The position numbers and the translations under genes are program-made. The notes under the pieces were generated by a model that saw only the letters and a list, made by a program, of their open reading frames with translations, did no database searches and had not been told where the DNA came from. This document shows positions 1 to 5,392 of a stretch of 5,576 nucleotides of DNA, in pieces (position 1 is the first letter of the stretch; every line of letters begins with the position of its first letter). Location of the stretch: assembly GCA_023228885.1 (NCBI GenBank), contig JALOAJ010000070.1, positions 1 through 5,576 of the forward strand. The letters run 5' to 3'. The stretch is from Bacillota bacterium. GTDB lineage: Bacteria; Bacillota; Clostridia; Monoglobales; Firm-18.

Positions 1-854
1 AGCAAGAAGGCAGACCTACTATCCGTTCCGTTATTCGGCAGGAAGTGGATGAGATTATAAAAGACTCATACAACTTCCAAACCTTTATAGAACTTTTGCG
101 GCGGCGTGGATATATTGTAAAATATGGTGAGCGTGTTAAATATATTGCGGTCAAGCCGCCACACTCCGTAAAATATATTCGCTTAAAATCACTTGGCGAG
201 AATTATACGGAGGAAAATATAAGGCTACGCCTTGAAACACAGCGCAAAGGGATCAGGCAGCTTGACACAGTAGAGCGTAAGCCGACCAAACGATATAAAC
301 TTATGAAAGGTACTCTCGGTATTTTAAAGCCTAAAAAAATTAAAGGTTTTATGGCTCTATACTTTCACTATCTATATTTGCTCGGTAAAGTAAAAAAACG
401 GACGGCACCTAAAAAGGTGTCTTTTTTAATGCGTGAGGAACTGTTGAAGTTTGAGCGGTATCAAAAACAGTTTCGGTTTTTGCATAAAAATAATATTGCT
501 ACCAAATCGGAACTCATAACCACAAAGAACAAAATTGAGGAAGAAATGAGTAGCTTAGTTTCTACTCGTGAAGGCTTATACACACAAAAAAAGGCGGCTG
601 ATACGGAGGAACTGAAATCCGATGTTCAATCTCAAATAGACTCTATCAATATTCAGCTTCGTGAACTTCGTAAGGATAAAAAACTTTGCGAGAACATCGA
701 AAACGATATAAATAGTATTGCACAAAAATTACATCAAATTGATGAAGTAATGGGTGTGTTTAAAATTCAAAGAAATACGAGAGAAGGCAGTGTCCAAAGG
801 ACACAACAAGGGGGTTTGCTGGTAAACACCAACGAGGATTTCTTCATTAAATAA
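1..854 (+). CDS. Relaxase (MobP/VirD2-like mobilisation nuclease), C-terminal part, 5' truncated by window
   Basis: This is the tail of a conjugative relaxase, the enzyme that nicks the origin of transfer and leads the single strand into the recipient. The reading frame is open from base 3 with no stop. The residues upstream of the GTG at 45 (about 33 IRQE) already fit the family, so that GTG is not the start. Family hallmarks seen by eye are an IR-E-DEII segment, 'GYIVKYGERVKYIAVKPP' (about 99-160), 'IRLKSLGENYTEENIRLRL' (about 177-234) and 'ALYFHYLYLLG' (about 352-384). This resembles relaxases of Tn1549-type clostridial elements. From about 430 to 750 the protein is rich in K, E, Q and L and probably forms a coiled coil. 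The catalytic HUH/tyrosine domain lies outside the window. It ends 47 bases before the DUF3801 gene. The relaxase class is fairly sure; the exact MOB subfamily is inferred. Confidence 0.85.
   Translation, partial: QEGRPTIRSVIRQEVDEIIKDSYNFQTFIELLRRRGYIVKYGERVKYIAVKPPHSVKYIRLKSLGENYTEENIRLRLETQRKGIRQLDTVERKPTKRYKLMKGTLGILKPKKIKGFMALYFHYLYLLGKVKKRTAPKKVSFLMREELLKFERYQKQFRFLHKNNIATKSELITTKNKIEEEMSSLVSTREGLYTQKKAADTEELKSDVQSQIDSINIQLRELRKDKKLCENIENDINSIAQKLHQIDEVMGVFKIQRNTREGSVQRTQQGGLLVNTNEDFFIK
404..427 (+). other. Terminator-like hairpin plus T-tract inside the relaxase gene
   Basis: Bases 404-410 (GGCACCT) pair with 415-421 (AGGTGTC) around an AAAA loop. That is a 7-bp stem with one G-U pair, followed at once by six T's (422-427). 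The shape matches an intrinsic terminator, but it lies within the relaxase coding sequence and the stem is short. It may be chance from lysine/phenylalanine codons in AT-rich DNA. Confidence 0.25.
790..804 (+). repeat. Short perfect inverted repeat near the relaxase stop
   Basis: GTGTCC (790-795) and GGACAC (799-804) form a perfect 6-bp stem around an AAA loop, about 50 bases before the relaxase stop codon. No T-tract follows, so it is not a standard terminator. It could be an mRNA hairpin or operator-like site, or chance. Confidence 0.2.
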
Positions 855-884
855 CACACCGACATCATAAAAACCAAAGTATGT

Positions 885-892
885 AAAGGAGG
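885..892 (+). promoter_or_regulatory. Ribosome binding site of the DUF3801 gene
   Basis: AAAGGAGG is a near-perfect Shine-Dalgarno sequence 9 bases before the ATG at 902. It fixes that start codon. No convincing -35/-10 promoter pair is seen in the 47-base gap, so the gene is probably transcribed together with the relaxase. Confidence 0.85.
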
Positions 893-901
893 AACACATT
901 C

Positions 902-1507
902 ATGAACACAAGCAGCGAAGTAGCAGATTTAATAGTTAAGGAAGCAATTCAGGTTACGGAATCGGCGGTTAAACTGGCAGGGCTTGGGGCGAAAAACCTT
1001 GCGGCTCTGCTCATTGCAGTAATGCAGGATAATCAAAAAACACAGGGGAAAACCAATATCCAAAAATTGATTAAGGAGGGCAAACAGCTTTGTATTTTGC
1101 AAATTGATAAGAATGATTTATCCACATTTAACGGTGAATCAAAAAAATATGGTGTCCTATACACCGCTGTTGCTGACAAGACCGGGGACAGCAATTTAGT
1201 TGATATTATTGCAAAACATGAGGATATTGGCAGACTAAATTATATTATGGAAAAGATGGGCTGCCCCATTCCCACCAAAGATGATTTTATAGAGGAACAG
1301 AATGAACAGCCAAAAAACGCCCCAGCCCGTGCGACGAAAAAAGATGCTCCACAAAAGAACAAATCAAAAGCGCACGGGAGTGGCTCGAAACAAACGCCCG
1401 AAGCCGAGAGGACTACTAAACCTTCCGTAAAAGAAACCTTGGATAAACTTAAAAAACAGACCATCAAAAAATCAAAGTCAGCCCCTGTTAAGGGGAAATC
1501 AAGATAA
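902..1507 (+). CDS. DUF3801 / PcfB-family conjugation accessory protein
   Basis: This is a 201-residue cytoplasmic protein with no signal peptide or membrane segment. The N-terminal part (about residues 1-120) matches the DUF3801/PcfB pattern: an MNTS-EVADLIV helix, 'VKLAGLGAKNLAALL' (about 23-37), a QGKTNIQKLIKEGK segment, and KKYGVLY at 81-87. PcfB is a transfer protein of the enterococcal plasmid pCF10, and relatives sit beside relaxase and coupling-protein genes in many Firmicute elements; the biochemical role is not well defined. From about residue 130 the protein becomes a low-complexity tail rich in K, P, A, S and T, strongly basic and probably disordered, able to contact DNA or an acidic partner. 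It follows the relaxase tail and is followed after 11 bases by pilT, where relatives usually precede a VirD4-type coupling protein. The family call rests on pattern recognition; the link to conjugation is supported by context. Confidence 0.8.
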   Translation: MNTSSEVADLIVKEAIQVTESAVKLAGLGAKNLAALLIAVMQDNQKTQGKTNIQKLIKEGKQLCILQIDKNDLSTFNGESKKYGVLYTAVADKTGDSNLVDIIAKHEDIGRLNYIMEKMGCPIPTKDDFIEEQNEQPKNAPARATKKDAPQKNKSKAHGSGSKQTPEAERTTKPSVKETLDKLKKQTIKKSKSAPVKGKSR

Positions 1508-1512
1508 GGAGG
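1506..1512 (+). promoter_or_regulatory. Ribosome binding site deciding the pilT start
   Basis: AAGGAGG overlaps the TAA stop of the DUF3801 gene (1505-1507). It lies 6 bases before the ATG at 1519. A GTG at 1513 is in frame but abuts this site directly, so it is too close to be the start. The overlap with the upstream stop suggests translational coupling. Confidence 0.85.
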
Positions 1513-1518
1513 GTGTTT

Positions 1519-2613
1519 ATGCCGGAGAATATTTTAAGATATGCGGCTATGGAGAGCGCTTCGGATATTCATATCACGCAAAACAAACCCACATGGCTTA
1601 GAATAAACGGTGAGTTTAAACAGCAAAGTCATATCGCAACGGTAGGTGACATAGACAAGTTTGCAGAAAGTTTTCTGCCGGATATGCTTTGTCAGTACCA
1701 TAAATTTAAAATCAGAGAAAGCACCTGCCCTATTGACGGTGCATTTGAGTTTGTGGGCAGGAGGTTTCGCGCAAACATTTATTACAGTTTAAGCGGCATG
1801 AATGTGGCACTTCGGCTTCTTAGTGATAAAATTCTGCCCCTTGAAAAACTATTGATGCCGGATACCGTCAAAGAGTTTATCAGTCCTCATAACGGCTTGA
1901 TTTTAGTGGCAGGCAAAACGGGAAGCGGAAAAACAACTACCTTGGCATCCATGATTGATGCCATAAACCATACTCGTTATGAAAACATTTTAACCATTGA
2001 AGAACCCATCGAATATATCCACATCTCCGATTTAAGCCGAATTGAACAAATTGAGGTGGGTGTTCATGCAGAAAGTTTTGAATCTGCCACGGTTGCCGCA
2101 CTTCGCCAAAACCCGAACATTATCTTAATCGGTGAAATGCGTGATTTGCCCACCATTCAAAACGCCATTACCTTAGCGGAAACAGGGCATATGGTTTATG
2201 GTACTCTACACGCCAAAAGCATAACAGAAACCATTGACAGGATTATTGATGTGTTCCCTTCCGGTCAGCAAGAGCAAATTCGCCAGCAGTTGGCAAGCGT
2301 ACTAAAAGGCATACTCCACCAAACTTTGGTTAGGGGTACAAATGGAAATGTCCTGCCTTTAGTGGAACAGCTAATCGTAGACGATACCGTGTCCTCAATG
2401 ATTATGCAAAGGCAAAGACCCAATGCCATTCGTGATTATTTGCGAGGAAAATCCAAATGCGGCAATGTTCATATTGCGGATAATGCGGCTTGGCATATCC
2501 AAAACGGTAGGCTTGAGGTACAGACCATAAAACATCTTCTGTCCCCTGATGATTACAATATGGTAAAGGCGATTTTGGCAAACTTAAAGATACGGGGTGG
2601 TTTTGATGGCTAA
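1519..2613 (+). CDS. pilT: PilT-like type IV pilus retraction ATPase
   Basis: This hexameric cytoplasmic ATPase of the secretion-ATPase superfamily would depolymerise pilin subunits and pull the pilus back. The 364-residue length is normal for PilT. In order are an N-terminal PAS-like domain with 'SASDIHI' (13-19) and 'RFRANIYYSLSGMNVALRLL' (about 82-101), Walker A GKTGSGKTT (132-140, Lys138), an Asp box with TIEEPIEY (159-166), Walker B IILIGEMRD (201-209, Glu206) and a His box ETGHMVYGTLHA (221-232). GEMRD and the ETGH-GTLH form are typical of PilT/PilU rather than PilB. The C-terminal AIRNLIRE motif of PilT is poorly kept: the aligned stretch (290-297) reads TVSSMIMQ. ATG at 1519 is preferred over the in-frame GTG at 1513 because of the ribosome site. 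It is the first pilus gene in the cluster and overlaps pilB by 8 bases. Confidence 0.92.
   Translation: MPENILRYAAMESASDIHITQNKPTWLRINGEFKQQSHIATVGDIDKFAESFLPDMLCQYHKFKIRESTCPIDGAFEFVGRRFRANIYYSLSGMNVALRLLSDKILPLEKLLMPDTVKEFISPHNGLILVAGKTGSGKTTTLASMIDAINHTRYENILTIEEPIEYIHISDLSRIEQIEVGVHAESFESATVAALRQNPNIILIGEMRDLPTIQNAITLAETGHMVYGTLHAKSITETIDRIIDVFPSGQQEQIRQQLASVLKGILHQTLVRGTNGNVLPLVEQLIVDDTVSSMIMQRQRPNAIRDYLRGKSKCGNVHIADNAAWHIQNGRLEVQTIKHLLSPDDYNMVKAILANLKIRGGFDG
2592..2600 (+). promoter_or_regulatory. Weak ribosome site and coupled start of pilB
   Basis: The purine-rich ACGGGGTGG lies inside the end of pilT, 5 bases before the ATG at 2606. It is a poor Shine-Dalgarno match compared with every other gene here. 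The ATGGCTAA overlap of start and stop suggests that ribosomes finishing pilT reinitiate on pilB, which would tie the amounts of the two ATPases together. Confidence 0.5.
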
Positions 2614-4285
2614 ACGAATATTATTTCAGACAGCTTTAGACAAGGGATATATTTCAAAGGAGCAACTTCAGCAGGTGGAAGAATATCGGGCGGAAACAAA
2701 TGTATCCGATGAGCGAGCTTTGCTTGATTTAAAAATATTAACCGAAGAAAACTTGATGAAGCTCTACCATGATATTTACGGTTATGACATGATAAGTAGT
2801 ATTAAAAATATGGAGGCGGACGCTTTTACACTAAAATGCAGATACAAAACTCTGCTTGATATAGGATTTATGCCTGTGACGAAAGATAACAAGGTGCATA
2901 TCATTACGGCAAAACCGCAAAACAGCTTGTTTGCAGAGGACTATATCCGTGAAACCACAAGCTACAAGGGCGGTTTTACTTATAGCCTTATTACAGAAAC
3001 AAACCTTAAAAAGCTGATAAGCAAAGCATTTAATATAGAAAGTGAGGACGTGGATATTGAAAGCTTTGAGCTATCAGCCGATACTCCCAGTAATGTTTAC
3101 GATGTTTCAGAAAATGATTCCTCGGCGATTGTCAATTTGGTAAACCGTATCTTACGAGAAGCCATTGAAAACAAAATCTCCGATATTCATTTTGAGCCAC
3201 AAGCAGACCACCTCCGTGTGCGTTATCGTGATGACGGACTTTTAAAGCCTATGTTTAAACTGCCAAAAAATATTGCAAGACAGCTTGTAAATCGCATTAA
3301 AACCATGTCCAACCTTGATGTGAACAACAGCAAAATCATTCAAGACGGCAATGCAAGGCTTGATATTTTCGGCAAGACCATTGACATTCGTGTGTCTGTC
3401 ATTCCCTCTACTAATGGGGAAAATGCGGTCATTCGAATTTTAGACCAAAGCAAGCTTAAATTTGATATATCCATGCTTGGTTTCTCCAAAGAAAATGAAG
3501 AAAAGTTTTGTAAGCTAATTCAAAAACCACAGGGAATGATACTTCTGACAGGGCCCACGGGAAGCGGAAAAAGCACTTCACTTTATGCCGCCCTTTCGGT
3601 TTTAAACACCATAGAACGCTGTATCATCACTTTTGAGGAACCTGTCGAGTACCATATGGACGGGATTGTTCAGGTGCAGGTCAATCCTGCAATGGGCGTG
3701 ACTTTCCCCAAAGCATTAAACAGCGGCTTACGGCAAGATATTGAGGTGGCATTGGTTGGTGAGATACGGGACAGGGAAACCGCCGAAATTGCTTTTGATG
3801 CCGCCAACACGGGGCATATGGTGTTTAGCACTTTGCATACCAATAGTGCCGCTTCCTCCATCTTGCGACTTGTTAAGATGGGGATTGAGCCATATATGGT
3901 GTCAAGGGTTTTGTCGGCGGTTATCAATCAGCGTTTGGCAAGGCGAATTTGTCAAAATTGCATGGAAGAATACAAGTTGGAAAGTAATTCGCCTTATCGA
4001 AATTTGCTTGGTTGCGGTGACAAAGAAATCGTATTACACCGAGGGCGTGGCTGTGATGAGTGTGCGGGAACAGGCTACAAAGGCAGGATTGCCATACAAG
4101 AATTTTTAATTGTGAATGATGAAATCGGTGAGCTTTTAGACAGTAACGCAACTACCCATGAAATTGAACAGGCGGCTATCCGAAATGGTATGAAGAAAAT
4201 TCAGCAGGACGGGATTGATAAATCCCTGTCCGGTCTTACAACACTTGACGAAATTCACCGTGTTGTATATTTTGATAATTTATAG
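2606..4285 (+). CDS. pilB: PilB/GspE-like type IV pilus extension ATPase
   Basis: This assembly ATPase would drive addition of pilins to the pilus base. The 559-residue length is typical of PilB. An N-terminal GspE/MshEN-type domain (about 1-140) carries 'ALDKGYISKEQLQQ' and 'LKILTEENLMKLY'. The second domain has SDIHFEP and an arginine-rich RVRYRDDG segment, then DIRVSVIPSTNGENAVIRIL. The motor core has Walker A GPTGSGKST (316-324, Lys322), an Asp box with TFEEPVEYH, Walker B VALVGEIRD (381-389, Glu386) and a His box TGHMVFSTLHT. The PilB zinc-binding tetracysteine motif is intact: C449-x2-C452 and C483-x2-C486. One oddity is that the usual RQDPD before Walker B reads RQDIE, losing a normally conserved proline. 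The in-frame GTG at 2597 and TTG at 2603 were passed over for the ATG at 2606, which overlaps the pilT stop. Only GspE-type secretion is a rival, and pilT, pilM and pilN argue against it. Confidence 0.93.
   Translation: MAKRILFQTALDKGYISKEQLQQVEEYRAETNVSDERALLDLKILTEENLMKLYHDIYGYDMISSIKNMEADAFTLKCRYKTLLDIGFMPVTKDNKVHIITAKPQNSLFAEDYIRETTSYKGGFTYSLITETNLKKLISKAFNIESEDVDIESFELSADTPSNVYDVSENDSSAIVNLVNRILREAIENKISDIHFEPQADHLRVRYRDDGLLKPMFKLPKNIARQLVNRIKTMSNLDVNNSKIIQDGNARLDIFGKTIDIRVSVIPSTNGENAVIRILDQSKLKFDISMLGFSKENEEKFCKLIQKPQGMILLTGPTGSGKSTSLYAALSVLNTIERCIITFEEPVEYHMDGIVQVQVNPAMGVTFPKALNSGLRQDIEVALVGEIRDRETAEIAFDAANTGHMVFSTLHTNSAASSILRLVKMGIEPYMVSRVLSAVINQRLARRICQNCMEEYKLESNSPYRNLLGCGDKEIVLHRGRGCDECAGTGYKGRIAIQEFLIVNDEIGELLDSNATTHEIEQAAIRNGMKKIQQDGIDKSLSGLTTLDEIHRVVYFDNL
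4207..4231 (+). repeat. Hairpin near the 3' end of pilB
   Basis: GGAC-GGGATT (4207-4216) pairs with AATCCC-T-GTCC (4221-4231) around a GATA loop. This is a 10-bp stem with a single bulged T (4227). It lies about 55 bases before the pilB stop and 63 before pilM. No T-tract follows, so it is not a classical terminator. It could be an RNA stability or processing element, or a by-product of the conserved QDGIDKSLSGL coding. Confidence 0.3.
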
Positions 4286-4289
4286 GAGG
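4284..4289 (+). promoter_or_regulatory. Ribosome binding site of pilM
   Basis: AGGAGG overlaps the TAG stop of pilB (4283-4285) and lies only 4 bases before the ATG at 4294. The spacing is short but no other start fits. It points to coupled translation of pilB and pilM. Confidence 0.75.
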
Positions 4290-4293
4290 GCAT

Positions 4294-5379
4294 ATGGATT
4301 TTTTAATAAAGAAAAACATTATCAAGAAAAGCAAGGTTATTGTAGATATTGGCAGTAAATATATCAAGATTTTAGAGGTGCATTATGCAGGAAAAAAAGT
4401 AACAATTGCCAATGCACAAAAGATTGACAGCACCGCCATGTTTCAAGATGATATAAACTATTCCGATATGGCAAAGGAAGTCAGCAAAGCAATCGGTGAG
4501 CAAAAGAAATGCGAGGTATCCGTTTCCCTGCCTGCCCATTTGGTTGAATCAAAAATTGTTACCGTTAAAAATAAAAAGCAAAATGACATTCCAAAGCTGA
4601 TGGAAAAGGAATACGCCGCAATGGGGCGAGTTTCGCCTCTAACGCATATTCTTGACTATGCCTATTTAGGCAAAAAGGAAGAAAACAGTGATACTGTGCA
4701 TTACTCTTTAGTTTCAGCCGTGCAAAAAAACACCATGGAGCAGCTTGTGGAAGCCTTTGAGGAATATGGCTTGAAAGTCACAACCGTTACTTTTCCCGCC
4801 TACAACATGATTTGCTTATCAAGCCTTTATTACAACGATTATGAAAACTTAAACCGCCTTATGATTGACTTTGGCAATAGCGGTACGAGAGTGGTTGCCT
4901 TTTCGGGCGGCATTCCCGTATATGCAAGAAACCTTGATATTGGGTTTCAATCCTATGTGGAAAAACTTAGTGCCGAGCAGAACTCAGTCGGAACAACTGA
5001 TATTATTAAGGCGTTAACAAATGTTGGAGAATTGAGCTTACTTGAAAATCAGCAGACACAGCAATATTTTAATCAGCTTGATAAAAGTGTGTATTATGAA
5101 ACGATTGACCATGTAAGTAGCAGACTGATTGGTGAGTTGGAGCGTATTATAGAACTTTGCGAACATAACGGGATTGGTATTACAAAAATAATTTATGGCG
5201 GCTCTGTCATAAACGGTTTTGATAAAAGGCTAAAACATCTTGGTTTTGAGGTTGAACAATTCAATTTGGATATGTGTGATGATATGCAAGCCAAAGACTT
5301 TCTGCTTTGGATTGAGGAAATAAACGTGGGAAGCCTTTATTATAATGCGTTAGGGCTTGCCGTCAGCACCATGCTGTAA
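4294..5379 (+). CDS. pilM: PilM-like actin-fold type IV pilus assembly protein
   Basis: PilM is a cytoplasmic, FtsA/actin-like nucleotide-binding protein that binds the N-terminal tip of PilN and joins the pilus motor to the membrane platform. The 361 residues match the family length. There is no signal peptide or membrane segment. Actin-fold signatures are visible: phosphate-1 motif VIVDIGSKYIKILEV (about 15-29), phosphate-2 motif MIDFGNSGTRVV (190-201), the following GGIPVYARNLDIG, and an adenosine-type motif IIYGGSVING (about 299-308). A middle SHS2-like region includes 'CEVSVSLPAHLVESKIVTV'. It sits between pilB and pilN, the classic neighbour order. FtsA or EutJ-like proteins share the fold, but the neighbours make PilM by far the best call. 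Confidence 0.88.
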   Translation: MDFLIKKNIIKKSKVIVDIGSKYIKILEVHYAGKKVTIANAQKIDSTAMFQDDINYSDMAKEVSKAIGEQKKCEVSVSLPAHLVESKIVTVKNKKQNDIPKLMEKEYAAMGRVSPLTHILDYAYLGKKEENSDTVHYSLVSAVQKNTMEQLVEAFEEYGLKVTTVTFPAYNMICLSSLYYNDYENLNRLMIDFGNSGTRVVAFSGGIPVYARNLDIGFQSYVEKLSAEQNSVGTTDIIKALTNVGELSLLENQQTQQYFNQLDKSVYYETIDHVSSRLIGELERIIELCEHNGIGITKIIYGGSVINGFDKRLKHLGFEVEQFNLDMCDDMQAKDFLLWIEEINVGSLYYNALGLAVSTML

Positions 5380-5385
5380 AGGAGG
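5379..5385 (+). promoter_or_regulatory. Ribosome binding site deciding the TTG start of pilN
   Basis: AAGGAGG (within AAAGGAGGA) begins on the last base of the pilM TAA stop. It lies 7 bases before a TTG at 5393. No in-frame ATG or GTG is nearby, and the product read from this TTG opens with the expected PilN motif, so TTG is taken as the start. Confidence 0.85.
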
Positions 5386-5392
5386 AATAACA

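Noticed and set aside
45..50. GTG at 45 as the start of the first gene
   Set aside because: The frame is open to the left edge, the upstream residues continue the relaxase family pattern, and no ribosome site precedes the GTG. The gene is 5' truncated.
855..901. Possible promoter in the relaxase-DUF3801 gap
   Set aside because: No credible -35/-10 pair with proper spacing is seen in the 47 bases; read-through from the relaxase is simpler.
1073..1080. Internal AAGGAGGG in the DUF3801 gene
   Set aside because: A good Shine-Dalgarno match, but no start at suitable spacing opens a convincing separate gene; it encodes the family's KEGK segment.
1240..1467. Minus-strand open frame opposite the DUF3801 gene
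   Set aside because: It is the complement of the lysine-rich tail, giving a Phe/Cys/Ser-rich product with no recognisable domain.
1482..1495. CCCCT-GTTA-AGGGG hairpin near the end of the DUF3801 gene
   Set aside because: The stem is only 5 bp with no T-tract, and it lies close to the pilT ribosome site; too weak to call a terminator.
1513..1518. GTG at 1513 as the pilT start
   Set aside because: It touches the AAGGAGG site directly, leaving no spacing; the ATG at 1519 has 6 bases of spacing.
2597..2605. GTG at 2597 or TTG at 2603 as the pilB start
   Set aside because: They have no better ribosome site, and the ATG at 2606 starts a normal MAKRILF N-terminus overlapping the pilT stop.
3670..4151. 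Open frames within pilB on both strands (3670-3927 -, 3741-4109 +, 3924-4151 -)
   Set aside because: All lie inside the conserved PilB motor and zinc-binding coding region, with no family resemblance or separate ribosome site.
1519..4285. Type II secretion (GspE) or competence (ComGA) system as an alternative
   Set aside because: A dedicated PilT with GEMRD and ETGH motifs, together with PilM and an LNLLP PilN, indicates a type IVa-like pilus rather than secretion alone or a minimal Com pilus.
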